This document shows, in pieces, positions 30,049-42,271 of a stretch of 64,000 bases of DNA. Positions within the stretch are counted from its first letter, which is position 1. The number at the start of each line of letters is the position of its first letter. Source of the stretch: Podospora bellae-mahoneyi (taxonomy: Eukaryota > Ascomycota > Sordariomycetes > Sordariales > Podosporaceae); contig NW_026946359.1 of assembly GCF_035222275.1 (NCBI RefSeq), positions 5,518,001 to 5,582,000 of the forward strand, written 5' to 3'. Both the position numbers and the translations under genes were made by a program. The notes beneath the pieces were generated by a model. It searched no databases. It had not been told where the DNA came from and saw only the letters and a list, made by a program, of their open reading frames with translations.

Positions 30049-31212
30049 ACGGCTTGCCGGCTCTCTCGAGCCACGCCGCCAGGCACTTTACAATGTCTTC
30101 GGTTGCGATGGGAGGAGGCAAATCAAATTACATGCGCTGGCCACAACAGCCACGGCCTTATTACCGAAAACAGAGTCGCGGTCTGTGGGGAAGAGGCTGA
30201 ATCAGGAGCTTGCTAGCCCTACGAGTCGATTGGAAGCCAAAATACAGGAGAGGAACGATACTAACAAAGGAACTTATAGTATCGTGACAACGGACGAGTT
30301 GTTTTTCATTGTTTTTGCGAGATTGGATCGATCATCAACCAAGGCGCCATGGAGTGCAAAGATGGACATGCATTTGGAATTTGTATATTTTATGTTTGGG
30401 ATTTCCTCCTCTCCGGCTGGCTTTCACAGGCCTGGAGGACTGGAAAGAATCCATTGTCTTTTTGAGTACGCATCGGTGGTGTGAACCAAGCACACAGGAA
30501 CAACAGGAGCATCGTGGGGGTTAGGGTTAAAATGTGCAATATCAAACATAGTGGGCAAACACCAGGCACAGACTGTCTCTTTCAAGGTTGGGCACAACAT
30601 TCTCAACTTGCACTTCAGCACCAAATCAGCCACCCAACACAAGAGCATCTTGGGCTTACCTCATACCAGCTCGTCGTGCACGACCACTCGTGACTGGTCC
30701 CTTAAAAGCAGCAAAAGTGACACATCATCCATATCCCTGCAAGGCTACGCGCCTGCCCCATAATAAAATCTTTATCGTTATCAGCAGCCACCAGCAGCTC
30801 TTGCCTTGCGACAACACACAACACCTCACACCGCGACAGCGCAATCCCCCAAAGACATCAACATATTTTTTCCTCTCTGTCGCAAACAAAGAACTCAAAT
30901 CCCCGCAAATTCTAACACGCGGGAAGAATCCGCTCTTCTTTCTCAAGTAACAGCAAACCCCAAGATCAAAGCCAAAACGAAAACTACCACTCCTTGTTCT
31001 CCCCGCCAGCCATGGCGTCTGCCGCCTCCTTCTCTATATCCTACCTTGTGAACTACCTAAAGTGTAAGTAGTTCCATTTCTTTCTTTTCCCCCTCCCTCC
31101 ACCCTCTCAGCCCCAACCAAGATCAGTCGCAAGACACTTCACCCAAAAAACATACTATCCCAAAACACACACCCACACACACAATATATACATTTCCCCC
31201 GTGTCACCCACC
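30049..31212. other. Intergenic, Mpo1 3' flank and Apq12-like gene promoter/leader
   Basis: Contains TTAGGGTTA at 30521-30529. Near 31012-31069 there is a short ATG frame (MASAASFSISYLVNYLK) followed by GTAAGT, which could be an upstream exon of the next gene or an uORF. No other gene is recognised. Confidence 0.5.
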
Positions 31213-31809
31213 ATGGGACTCTTTCACTGGGATACCGATATCAACTTCACCCCCGGCTCCCACCACTACAAGTGGAACTTTGCCACCGGCCGCTTCGAAA
31301 AAGCTACTAACTGGTGGAACCCCTTCGCCTCCTCCTCAGCCTCCTTCCCCGACCCCGTCGTCCAACATGTTCAGGACATCTTCGCGCCCGGCTCTCAGTT
31401 CAGAGAAGACCTGAGCTGGTTCGGCCACTGGATCTCCAGCGTGGTGAACAAAAGCCTCTGGCCGACCCTCGAGCCGACGGTGAATAGGTTCGCCGGGTTC
31501 CTGCACCACTCCCCCGAGATGGTCTCCGCGATCGTGGTGCTGCTGGTGATTTTTGTCTCGATCCAGATCGTCAGGTTGATGCACAGGGTGGTGAGGTTTT
31601 GGACGAGGTTGCTGGTCAGGCTGGCTTTTTGGGGGGTGGTGGGGTTGGTGGTTAGTATGGCGTGGGATAGGGGGTTGGAGCAGAGCATAAGGGACTTGGT
31701 CTTGGTGGGCACGGGATTGTACAGATGGGGAAAGAGGGCGGGGCAGGTCTTTTGGGATGAGTATGAGAAGGCTCAGAGGGAGGTTCAGGATGATTGGAAG
31801 GGTTGGTGA
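31213..31809 (+). CDS. Small two-TM membrane protein, possibly Apq12-like
   Basis: 198 residues from the ATG at 31213 (MGLFHWDTDINF). It has an N-terminal soluble part with WWNPFASSSASFPDP and HVQDIFAPGSQFREDLSWFG. Two hydrophobic segments follow: MVSAIVVLLVIFVSIQIVRL and LLVRLAFWGVVGLVVSMAW. An amphipathic region with RDLVLVGTGLYRWGKRAG and a Trp-rich end completes it. This two-helix hairpin with a following amphipathic helix resembles Apq12, a nuclear envelope/ER protein needed for nuclear pore assembly and membrane fluidity. The similarity is by pattern, so the identity is tentative. An upstream exon from 31012 cannot be excluded. C-rich 5' half, strongly G-rich 3' half. Confidence 0.55.
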   Translation: MGLFHWDTDINFTPGSHHYKWNFATGRFEKATNWWNPFASSSASFPDPVVQHVQDIFAPGSQFREDLSWFGHWISSVVNKSLWPTLEPTVNRFAGFLHHSPEMVSAIVVLLVIFVSIQIVRLMHRVVRFWTRLLVRLAFWGVVGLVVSMAWDRGLEQSIRDLVLVGTGLYRWGKRAGQVFWDEYEKAQREVQDDWKGW

Positions 31810-32349
31810 GGAGGAGGTTTTGTTGGTCGTTGCGAAACGGAGAGAGTGTGACAAAAGCAGTAGGAAGGAGACATGGTTATGATTGGGCTGGGAAAAGGAG
31901 TAATAGGGGTTGAAGGGCGGACATTTGGAATGACGATTTGGCTCTCGTGGACTTGGCTAAGGTAGCATGATCAGGAGTTTGGTGGCTGGTTTACTTGGGA
32001 ATTATTTGGGCGGGGGATTAGAGTGGTGCATTATCTTCGGGGAACATATCAACCTTACGAACAAACGTGGCACCGACAATGGACGACGTACTTTCGCTCT
32101 TGATAGCAGCAAGCCAGCGCTGCCATGCCATGTATCACAAGAAACAATGCTAAGCTTTGTACTTGTCTTGCAAACGTATATTGAACTTATTTGCCATGAC
32201 TAGCGTCTTCTTATTTTATAAACCCCAACGCCTTCGCTATGCGTTCCTATCCATGCACCCAAAGTCCCAAATCATCAGAAAGCAACCCGAACTCCCAGTA
32301 TGACCCATACTTCTCGCCATCATGTCCAGATAGTCAACTAACCTTCTGC
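31810..32349. other. Convergent intergenic region, Apq12-like / GPN3
   Basis: The 3' flanks of two convergent genes. I see no gene or structured element. Confidence 0.6.
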
Positions 32350-33322
32350 TTACTCCTCATCATCGTACTCCTCATCAGGAATCTCCTTGGGTTCCTGAGC
32401 CTCAGCCCACTGAATACACTCATCAATATAGCTAAGAATGCCGCCAACGCTATCCTCATCTGTGCAGTCCAGTTTGTGGTAGTGAACCATGCTAAAGTTC
32501 TCGAGCAGCTGCGCAACAGCATTGTTCAATCTCTTGAACCCAGCGCCCGACATCAAAGCATCCGTCTCAGACTCAACAGGAGGTTGATAGTCAACCCCGG
32601 CTTTCCTAGCCTCAACCTCCTGTGGGTCCTCCTCGATCAACATCGTATCCGGTACGAGAAACTTCTTGAAGTCCTTCTTCCTGATTTGGTCCTTGACAAG
32701 GTCCATCTTGCTCAAGATATTCAAGTGAGGCAACCCGAGCATGTACATGGAGCTCAGGGCGCTCAGAGACCCAGCAAAGTACTTGGCGCGGTCGACGACA
32801 AAGGTTGACTCGAGGAGGTAAGCGGCGCAGAGCCTGATGTCGAGATTGCCGGGGGAGCGGAGGAAGTTGACCAAGGCGGGGAGGACCGGGTAGTGGGTAT
32901 AAAGTTCGATTTGGCCGGGCATGTCGAAGATGATGAGGTACTCTTCTGTAACGGAGTTGAGGGACTCTTCGAGGAAGGAGAGGTTTTCCATGAGGAACTC
33001 GAAGCAGTAAATCAGGCCGCCGTTGGGCCCGAGCTTGAGCTCGTCCATGACATCTTCGACGGAGATGAGGTCGCGGATGTCGAGGTCTGGGGTGTGCTCG
33101 AAGGACTCGGCGGCGGGGTCGAGATTGACGTAGAAGCAAGAGCGACGGTTTAGTTGGAGATGTGTGATGAGGGAGGCGCAAAAGGTAGACTGGAAAAGGC
33201 GTGTTAGAGTTACATTCTGCGAGAGAGGCGCTTGGTGATAGCGTTTGCTGGCGAGGGTATCAAGGAAGCCATACCTTGCCCGCGCCCGCGGGGCCCATCA
33301 CCATTACTCCGAATTTAGACAT
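32350..33322 (-). CDS. GPN3: GPN-loop GTPase 3
   Basis: Two exons (33322-33275 and 33189-32350; 85-nt intron) encode 295 residues. Exon 1 gives MSKFGVMVMGPAGAGK and exon 2 resumes STFCASLI, so the intron splits the P-loop GPAGAGKST. The defining GPN motif is in KLGPNGGLIYCFE. DMPGQIELYTH is switch II (G3) and LSKMDL fills the G4 role. The C-terminus is acidic (PDEEYDDEE). GPN3 works with GPN1 in assembly and nuclear import of RNA polymerase II. Its neighbour RPB7, 4 kb away, encodes one of that enzyme's subunits, although clustering is probably chance. Confidence 0.95.
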
Positions 33323-35163
33323 GCTTGCGGCGGCTGTAGCTAGTTACAATGATCGCAAGGCTGAATGAGACGGGTGAGAAATTACAGCCGTTGGATTTGG
33401 CAGTAACCAATAAGCTTCGTGAATTGAATTTACTGCGTAGCAGTAGCAGTGAGCAAAGGGGACCGGAATGATGCGCTGACGACACAACCCAGACAAGACT
33501 CGATATCTTTTCTGACCTGCCCGCATTACGTTGGAAAAAATTGCCCCGCAGTGGGGGTTCCTAAACGTTCAGGAACACACTCCAGTCCGTGCTTCCCCAC
33601 CAAAAACCTTCCATCGAACAATTGCGCAACCAGCACCGTGGAGTCCAGAAAGTCAAGGCTGAAAGGGGTGAATTATCGACTTGAGATTCTCCTGAACTCC
33701 TAAGACTAGTCCAGCTAGTTCAACAAACGAGATATGACAGCTGCAAGCATGTGGAGAGAGGCTGGTAAGACCATTCGGACTCGGAGTGTTATCGGCGTTG
33801 CAACTGTGACTCTACAAACACACTTCGGAGGAAAATGGTATCTGGCTTATACTGCTTGCTTGGCACCTTGCTGGATAGTGCGTTTAGAGCAACGTCTGAG
33901 GAATTGCGCAATGCTTGATGTACCTTGAACTCGGGGCCCTTTTCCAAGACAGGCGCGGGACCGCCTGTCAAGTTCCAAGCACTGTCTGGACATCGCAGCT
34001 AATGCAGGGCCTGGCACGGGGTGATGCTGGACATTGCATAGCGAAGTAATCTGCCAGGTCAAAATACCCTCAGAGGTTACAGACGAGGGTATGCCGTATT
34101 CAAATCTCGTGCGAGACGCGCAAATGGTGAATCTCTGAGACCGGTGCGCCTTGGGGACCTGTGAGGGGCAGCTATGGCGCAATTTGACGAAAAAGACAAG
34201 CCCAATGTACACAATACCCGGTCGGCAAGTGATAAGCCTTCCCCATACAGAATAAGAGGGTGGTCACCAAGAAGCAGAGGCAGAGACAGGTACCCCTCAA
34301 CGATGTGTCATAGTACCGCGGATACTTCGGACTATGGTTCTCGGAGTGCTTGATTGAGGTCATGATCGCCATCTGTAGTCATTTTCCACCTGTTTTTAGG
34401 GTCTCTGTGAGTTGCGTGTCCCGGCCGGTGAGACCGGAGTTTTTCAAGAAACCTCGATGACCCGGCCGAGCGAGGGCATTATTTTGTGTGGCGGATGGGG
34501 CGCCAGTGCCCCGATACCCCGCCCTTTCCGTGTCCCAACCTTGCGGTGAAAAATGGCCGACGCTTGGCCCTTTCGGCCATTCTTGTTCAGGGACCTCCCC
34601 AAAATTCCTCAAATACTCCCGCACCCCCGAAGGAGTCTTCTTTCTCCCACCTTCTTTCAAGCGCTCTCTTCTGTACTCCCGCTCTCTGGTCTTTCGCCGT
34701 ACCTGAGTTGTCTTCGTTTGGTCCAGCCCGTCTTTTTCGTTTTCTCAAAGGTGAGCCTCAATATCACGACCGGCTTTGCGCTTCCCGCCAGGGAAAAGAA
34801 AAAAGCCAGGTCATTGCCCCTCGTCTGCTTTCCTATCGCACAACACAAGCACCCTTCTACCTTCACGAGAAACACCGTCACTTCGCAAGGCCACCAGACA
34901 ATCACTCAGGTGAACTCGCGTTCTTTTTCCACGACAATAAACCGAATCCTGCGAGCACAATCGCTTCTTTGAGCTGTTGAGACTCGTCGACTTTGGACCC
35001 CCCAACCCCGCGCCAAATCTCCCTTCTCTCCTACTCCTCCCCCAAACCAATCAATTCCGCACACGGGAAACATTTATACCCCACTTGGCCCCCCTCGAAA
35101 GCAACGTCAACTAACTCGACCTGTCTCTAGACACTTCCCCTCCTCTCTACATAATACCTCACA
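33323..35163. other. Divergent intergenic region and SAM synthetase leader, GPN3 / SAM synthetase
   Basis: 1.84 kb with no supported gene. The right third is pyrimidine-rich and looks like the leader of the SAM synthetase gene, with a likely leader intron at 34751-35130. Frames at 33449-34212 and 34379-34980 have no family resemblance. Confidence 0.6.
34751..35130 (+). other. Predicted 5' UTR intron of SAM synthetase
   Basis: A strong donor CAAAG|GTGAGC at 34751 pairs with acceptor TGTCTCTAG ending at 35130. A consensus ACTAAC branch lies about 15 bases before the acceptor. The 33 bases from there to the ATG would be the rest of the leader. Long leader introns are common in highly expressed fungal genes. 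This is predicted from signals only. Confidence 0.5.
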
Positions 35164-36506
35164 ATGGCTGCCAACGGTACGAACGGCTCCAACGGCGCCA
35201 ATGGCGATGCCAGCGGCATCAGCGGGTGGAAGCACTACAACGAGGGTACCTTCCTCTTCACCGTGAGTAGACCCAACAAGGCCACAGCATTCCGAGCCTT
35301 CCAATGCTGACCGCCCTTTACAGTCCGAGTCCGTCGGTGAGGGTCACCCCGACAAGATCGCCGATCAGGTTTCGGACTCTATCCTCGATGCCTGCCTGGC
35401 CGAGGACCCCCTCTCCAAGGTCGCTTGCGAGACTGCCACCAAGACCGGCATGATCATGGTCTTCGGCGAGATCACCACCAAGGCCAAGCTCGACTACCAG
35501 AAGATTGTCCGCAAGACCATCAAGGACATCGGCTACGATGACTCCTCCAAGGGCTTCGACTACAAGACCTTGAACCTCCTCGTCGCCATCGAGGAGCAGT
35601 CCCCCGATATCGCTCAGGGTCTTCACTTGGATGACCGCCTCGAGAACCTCGGTGCTGGTGATCAGGGTATCATGTTCGGTTATGCCACCGACGAGACCCC
35701 CGAGCTCTTCCCCCTCACTCTCCTCTTCGCCCACCAGCTTAACGCTGCCATGTCTGCCGCCCGCCGCGATGGCTCTCTCCCCTGGCTCCGTCCCGACACC
35801 AAGACCCAGGTCACCATTGAGTACAAGCACGACAACGGTGCCGTCGTCCCTCTCCGCGTCGACACTGTCGTCGTCTCTGCTCAGCACAGCGAGGACATCA
35901 CCACCGAGAAGCTCCGCAAGGAGATCCTCGAGAAGATCATCAAGAAGACCATCCCCGCCAAGTACCTTGATGACAAGACCATCTACCACGTAAGTTTTCT
36001 AATTTATGAAAAGCATCTTTTGTGCAAATCCTAACAGATTCTAGATCCAACCCTCTGGCCTCTTCATCATTGGTGGTCCCCAGGGTGATGCCGGTCTCAC
36101 TGGCCGCAAGATTATCGTCGACACCTACGGTGGCTGGGGTGCCCACGGTGGTGGTGCTTTCTCCGGCAAGGACTTCTCCAAGGTCGACCGCTCCGCCGCC
36201 TACGTCGGCCGTTGGATCGCCAAGTCCCTCGTCGCTGCCGGCCTCGCCCGCCGTGCTCTTGTCCAGCTCTCCTACGCCATCGGTGTCGCCGAGCCCCTCT
36301 CCATCTATGTCGATACCTACGGCACCTCGGAGAAGAACTCTGATGAGCTCGTCGAGATCATCCGCAACAACTTCGACCTCCGCCCCGGTGTCATTGTCAA
36401 GGAACTCGACCTTGCCAAGCCCATCTACCTCCAGACTGCCAAGAACGGCCACTTCGGCACCAACCAGAGCTTCACCTGGGAACAGCCCAAGGCTCTCAAG
36501 TTCTAA
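35164..36506 (+). CDS. eth-1: S-adenosylmethionine synthetase
   Basis: Three exons, 35164-35262, 35324-35989 and 36045-36506, encode 408 residues. Introns of 61 and 55 nt have donors GTGAGT and GTAAGT. A short Asn/Gly-rich N-terminal extension ([15 protein letters not shown]) precedes [17 protein letters not shown]. The signatures [16 protein letters not shown] and [20 protein letters not shown] form the ATP, Mg2+ and K+ sites. The enzyme makes SAM from methionine and ATP in the cytosol; the Neurospora gene is eth-1. Codon use is strongly biased to C-ending codons from start to stop, so it lacks the skew reversal seen in several neighbours. Confidence 0.97.
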
Positions 36507-39275
36507 GTGGGATATAGTATCGCAGAAGATTCAACTTCTTGCTGCAGATTCAATCTCATATAACTCTACGGACAATTCCTTTTTCTCCTCTTTCTCTTCC
36601 TATTTCTGGCATCTCTATGGATAAAGCATTACTGGCGTACGGTTCTCAACAAACCTGGGTGGGCGGATAGACATATATCCATGTGATTTTCTGCTTGTTT
36701 ATTTTGGCGGTAACTGTATGGGAACGCTTATAGCGTGGTTTGGGTCATAGTGATGGTCTCGGAGTTTTGACGAACACAAAAAGGGTCGCCGCGGCAAAAG
36801 CGGTGTTGGGCGGCGGCGGTACAGGCGTCTTTCAACAAAGACATTTGCATGAGCCAAAAAGGCCAAAAGGTTTATGACATTTGCGATACCCCATGGGGCT
36901 AACGGCATTTGAGGAAAGCACATCGGCGTTTGGGGGAAAACAAAAGAACTTCAACATCTTTTCTTTTCCTTTATATTTAGACGCTGAACCATCTTTTTGG
37001 CTTGGGCTGGGAAGTATGGGGACTAAGGCAACACTTAGAGAAATCTCGAACCCGTGGACTTTCGCAAAACCAGGGTGAGGAAGATGTAGGGTCGCTCTCG
37101 GGGGAAACAACGAGCGAGTGAAGGTTGGGGAGGTACCTAATAGATTCAAGGGAGGGGGAGTAGTTAGCATTGTCTTCTTTGACACCCAATGAAGAGCTAG
37201 CCTTGATCAATCATGCTGCTACGGCATTATCCCTGAATGAGAAGTCCCAAGTATTGTGCCTGCTTGTTCCACGTGTCGAGGACAATGACGTTCTCGGGGC
37301 AGGTTAGATCGAGCCATGCCGACGGGCTCGAGGGACAAAGAAACGTGAGCACAAGCTCTCGCATAGACCCGAGACATCACTTGGACCCTGTGTTGTTTGA
37401 CCACCTACCCATGGTGTCTGAGACAGCAAGACGGCCGAGGTTCAACGTCTCTTGATCTCATCGTAGCGACGCCGGAGATGTTTGTCAATGCTGTAGGAGG
37501 GCACAGGCTGTTTGTCACGGCACCATCCATCCATATCTCTGGGAGCGGAGTTGGTTGGAATTTGTTTTAGCCCCGAGTTTGCTGCATTTGATCTGCGAGA
37601 TGTGTTTTGGCGTCTGCTTCAGCACTGTTGGACCCAAGATAACGAATCTCATACGACGGGCCCATCAAACAAATAAAATGCGGTTCCTGAGCGGAGTGCC
37701 CATGGTAGCATCAGCAATGATTAGTGGTGCACCACACATCCACTGTGATTTGTTGTGCAGCAACCTTCAAGTTGAAATGAGGTGCACCTTTTATTTGGAA
37801 AGGATGGGTGCATCATCCACCCAGTCACCCAGTCGTGCCTCAAGCTAACCCCCGAAGCCCCCCTTTGCTGTACTCCGAACTTGCATCTAGGATGCAGCTA
37901 CTATTCCACTGCTTCAAGCTGTGTGTGCTCTATCCCCGAGGTACACTCCGCAGTCTGAATGCATTTCATGTTCAAGGATATATCTCAAACAAGGCTATCT
38001 CGGCCCATTCTCTTCATAATACTCTGCCAAGAGTCGGCCAAACAAAAATGGGCTCGTCCCGAAGTCTCGTTAGACAGCCAGCGGTTGGGAGCAGCACGCG
38101 TCCTTCCTCTTCCCTCCATCACGACCAGGGCTCACGGACTCGAGTCCTCCTCGGGCGAGACCAAAGTGGAGGAAGGTGCGAAATAAGCGACGCCATCACC
38201 ACCTGGAGTAATACTGGAGCCGGACAATTTGATGAGCGGAGCCGAGGTCACGGCTGCGAGTTCCTGTTCCATTTTCTTTTCCAACTTTTTTTTGACACAC
38301 CCCGATCGATCTGCGAGGAAGGAAATCAGGAACGGGGGAAGGCTGTGGGGCTCATTCAGCAGGTTGCACGCACCCCCACCTCCAGCCATCACCAGCGCTG
38401 CGAAGCTCGAAGTTGACCGTTGGACAGCTGGGGTGACGGCAGTGACTGCTTGGCCCCAGTCACTTCCTGTTGCATCCATCTTTTAGTGCCTGCCGGCAAT
38501 CTCCAATCTCTCTTCTTGATTGCCCTGCACTTTTTTTTCTTCTCGTTTTCTTGCTGATGGTAACGCGACTTCTCTCCCATCTCACTCGTTTCGACATCTC
38601 TGGCCCAGTCGCCCTCACTGTCGTGTTCGCCGACGCTTCGCCAACTGCGCCCCGGTTCTGCCAAAGCCGCCGTTTTTGTCGACATCGCACGATCCGCTCC
38701 CACTTACACTCGCTACGCCACTATTTACACACGAGTGGTGATCCGCCGGCTCTCCATGGCCAAACCTTGCCAGACGCCAATGCCGTCAGTCTAACCTGTC
38801 AAGTTAGAAGCTACCAGTCTGCGACGAGGGCCCGTCCCGTGCTGTGATTTACCCTTTGGCCATTGCCCACACATTGCTCCGTCCGACGTGCTCCCGCCAC
38901 ACTGGAAGCTCAAGCCAGCCAGAGTCCTCGGGTATTTGCAGCCCGGAAGCCCACCGTGTCGCATCTCTGCTTCCCCCTTTTCGGACCTTTCTGGTTGCAC
39001 CACCGACACAGTACTCGCCAAGCGGTACACGTACGGTTACTATTTTGCCAGGGCAAGGCACGTAGCGTGTGCTACTGCTGCCCGGGCGTTGCGGCCAGGA
39101 AGTATCAGTGTTGGGGTCAACAGGCGGTTGGTTGGGTGAGTGAGAGTGAGCGTGGTGTTGGTCGTGGGCGTCACTTCCTCCGCATCTGGTTCCCTCCCAC
39201 ATAAATACACACCAGCCCCTAGCAACAACCGCCCAAACGACTGCTGAGTCTCCGCTCGGGAATCGATTGTCCGCC
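36507..39275. other. Large intergenic region (2.8 kb), SAM synthetase 3' flank and next gene's promoter/leader
   Basis: The longest gene-free stretch of the window. The first 400 bases are 3' UTR-like. From about 38450 it becomes C/T-rich and leader-like, with ATAAATA at 39201-39207, 69 bases before the next ATG. None of the frames of 60-200 codons in between has recognisable protein features. A non-coding transcript or a very long leader is possible. Confidence 0.5.
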
Positions 39276-42271
39276 ATGGCTTCCATGGAGGCCGCAAACG
39301 CTCGCTATCACAATGGCCATCAACAGCAACAGATCGGCGGCCCGCCCCTGCCCGCTTCGCCTACTCTAACGAACCCTGATATGATACTGCCGGACGAGAT
39401 TGATCAGAGCTACTCCCCCGAAAAAGATCTTAACGGCCGTGGCCATTCGCCGCTCGGCATGTGGAAGGGCACACACGCAGCTGCGATATCTGCCGACATG
39501 CAACACATATTTTCAACAACTAATTCGGGAGGGAGCACGGGGGGTCTGTCTTACGGCCTTAACGCACCAGCAACGCCGACGACACCTATTATATATGGCA
39601 ACGGAACCATGTTGTCGGACATTGGGGAGGTTACGGAGGTGGAAAGCACGCCGGGGAAGCCGTCTCCAACGCGAAACAAGGGTCGAAGGGCGACATCGCT
39701 CACACGTCGAACCGGACTGGATGCCACGCTGCGATCCTCCCCTACAATAGGAGCAACATCGGCCATGCAAAAGTCGAAGCAGATTGCAGCAGTCACACGT
39801 GAGCGCAGAGCCAGCATGGAGAGTACGAGTACGATAACAACGGAGAATCAGGCCGGATTATTCGCCGACTTTGACGATTCCGCTAGCGTGGAGGACAGCG
39901 TCTTTCAAGGGGATGATGAGGAAAGCACCGCCTCCTCTTACCACGAGGGAAGGCTGGCTGTTGATCCTGACAGGTTAGGGGTAACCAGGATGACCAGCAT
40001 GGATCGACTCAGCACTTATTCGACAAGCTCCTTGAGCCGGCGGGCCGAGGAGATTCTGGCAAATGCGAAACAGCGGCTCACGGTATGTTTGGGAGGGAAA
40101 AGGTGCTTGGAGATGACCTGCTGACTAGATTCTAGACGATGGAAAGTAACTTGACTCGTGCGCGAAGCTCTTTACACAACAACGCATACGGGTCTGACGG
40201 TTCGACGCCGTCACCACCATTTCAAAGAGCCGCAACTGTAGCGCAACCACGAGATGCGGCCACAATCATCGCTTCAGGTGCTGCCGCGATTTCAAACCAG
40301 GCTTCTTCTGGACACACGCGAATATCGAGTGACATTGCTATGCGCAACGGGCTGCCATACCGGGTCGCTGTACCGAGGTCACAAAGTGCTATGGGTGTAT
40401 CAGGCGGATATAGGCAACCTCTGGTCATGTCACGCAGCGCCGATCAAATTCGTGAGGAGATCGATGATGAGCACGGCCGTCCGACATACAATATTCCGCC
40501 AGCCAAGAAACCAGGTCCACACGCTCTGACGGAAGATGAGGTTGCCCAACTCGAAGGCCCGGACAATGAAAGTCGAAGCGCCAGGATAGAGGAGTTTCTC
40601 AGTCCAACGTCTGGGTCGTTTAGCAGCAACGAAAGCCGAAGGAATTCTCTGCTGCGATCCACCTCTTCTGCTCAGATGCGAGATATCAAGGATCAAATGA
40701 AGGATCTTAAGGGGAAGATCTCAACATTACGCGAGCAAGCCCGAGCAGACAATCTCAAACGACGGAGTTTGCAGAGCCTCAGAACGCCGAGTCCGTTCAC
40801 GTATTCGCAAATGGACCAGTGGTACACGGAGCCCCCTTCCAACAGGAACTCGATCGCTCTGACCGGCAGCGTATCGGGGAGGAACCCCTGGAATGGAGAA
40901 GAGTCTGATCTTGATGGCGATGTCAAGGACAATGCTCAAGTCAGTCTCAGGGGTAGCCACCTGGATGACGTGACGAGTATTTCTCACGGCATACAAGCAC
41001 AAGGCGAACTAGACCTGGACGACTACCGGGCCTTGGAGACGGACGATCCCATGCATACTGCACGCGAGGAAGTGAGTCCCGATGACGACGATGTCTCGGA
41101 CATGCTCACAGAGAACGGTGACGTGGATGATGAACAACTAGAAGATGAATTCCAGGACGCCGACGAAGATATCAAGAGCGAAAGTGGAGAATCACTGTAT
41201 CACGATAGTGTCCAACACCAGATCTCCCACGAAGATCGCGAGGACGCATTTGATTACGAGCATTTCTTCCTGCATAGCGCTATGGGCACCATGAGCCGCC
41301 AAAAGCTGGAGAGACGAGGCAGTGTAGACAGCTACACGTCAGAAGATTCGGTGGAAACCACGAGAGGCCCCACGAGGACGGACGACTACAGCGACAGCCC
41401 TAGCAAGTCCCTATCTCCCATGAGCAGGCGGAACAGTAGGGATTCTGTTTCGACAGTAGATACCTTCGCTACTGCCGAAGAGGCTAGGTCACGCAAGTCA
41501 CCGATCACACCAGAAATGGGCTATGGCTCGGATGGCACGTTTCCCGGCTTCTCTAGGATATCTATATCCCCAGATCGCAACAGAAGTCGATCTGTCAATT
41601 CTGTCAGGACAAAAAAATCATCATTCAGCGCCGGGAGTTCTCACCATGCCTCGGGATCTGGGGCAACCCATCCGCATATGGCTGGGGATAGCGACGCTTC
41701 CATTTCGTCGATACCAGAGGAGGGTTCGGAGGGAGCCGCACATCAAACTCCACGGCAACCGACTCTCAGGAGGCCCACGTCTGTTTCCGCATTCTCATCT
41801 CTCCATCGACCATCCGTAGCATCACTTGACTCTCAAGGGACCAACCGGAGCTTTCCACTAGTTCCCAGCAGCAAAACAAAACGAGCCAGCAGCAGTGGCA
41901 TGCTCACACCCAGTGACTCACCCGATCACGAACTCAAAAGTCTTTCTGAGAGTTTGATGAGCGAGACGGCCAGCGTCTATGAGCAAGCGAAAGCCGGTGG
42001 CGAATCCAGCATCGGTCCCAGGGCGAGGGCTGCCAGTGCAGCTAGCACCTTCACCGCTGGAGGCCTTGGCCCGCCTAGGGAAAAGGCCAAGCCGCTGCAG
42101 GAGCTGCTCAGGGAGGATAAGTTCCTCGTGGAGAGGCTTGTGGCAAACTTGGGCAAGTGTGTGCTGGGACTGACGGAGAATGGGAGGGCGAGCATGGAGA
42201 GCAGGCAATTCAGGCGGAGGATCGAGGCTGCGAACCGGATATTGGAAGGGTTGGGGGAGCCACCCGAGTGA
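39276..42271 (+). CDS. Conserved filamentous-fungal protein of unknown function, 980 residues
   Basis: Two exons (39276-40082, 40136-42271; 53-nt intron with GTATGT donor). The protein is mostly Ser/Asp/Glu/Arg-rich and disordered, with numerous short SP/TP and RRxS-type sites, suggesting phosphoregulation. Three ordered-looking pieces stand out. SRRAEEILANAKQRLTTMES spans the exon junction. MRDIKDQMKDLKGKISTLRE with following helix is a short coiled coil. The C-terminus has REDKFLVERLVANLGKCVLG and RRRIEAANRILEGLGEP. The first and last feel conserved in Pezizomycotina proteins of unknown role; that is recollection and not a search. There is no signal peptide or membrane segment. The start at 39276 is the first ATG, MASMEAANAR. 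Confidence 0.8.

Noticed and set aside
34486-34980. Plus-strand frame of 164 codons upstream of SAM synthetase
   Set aside because: Lies across the predicted leader intron donor and has no protein-like conservation pattern; likely leader sequence.
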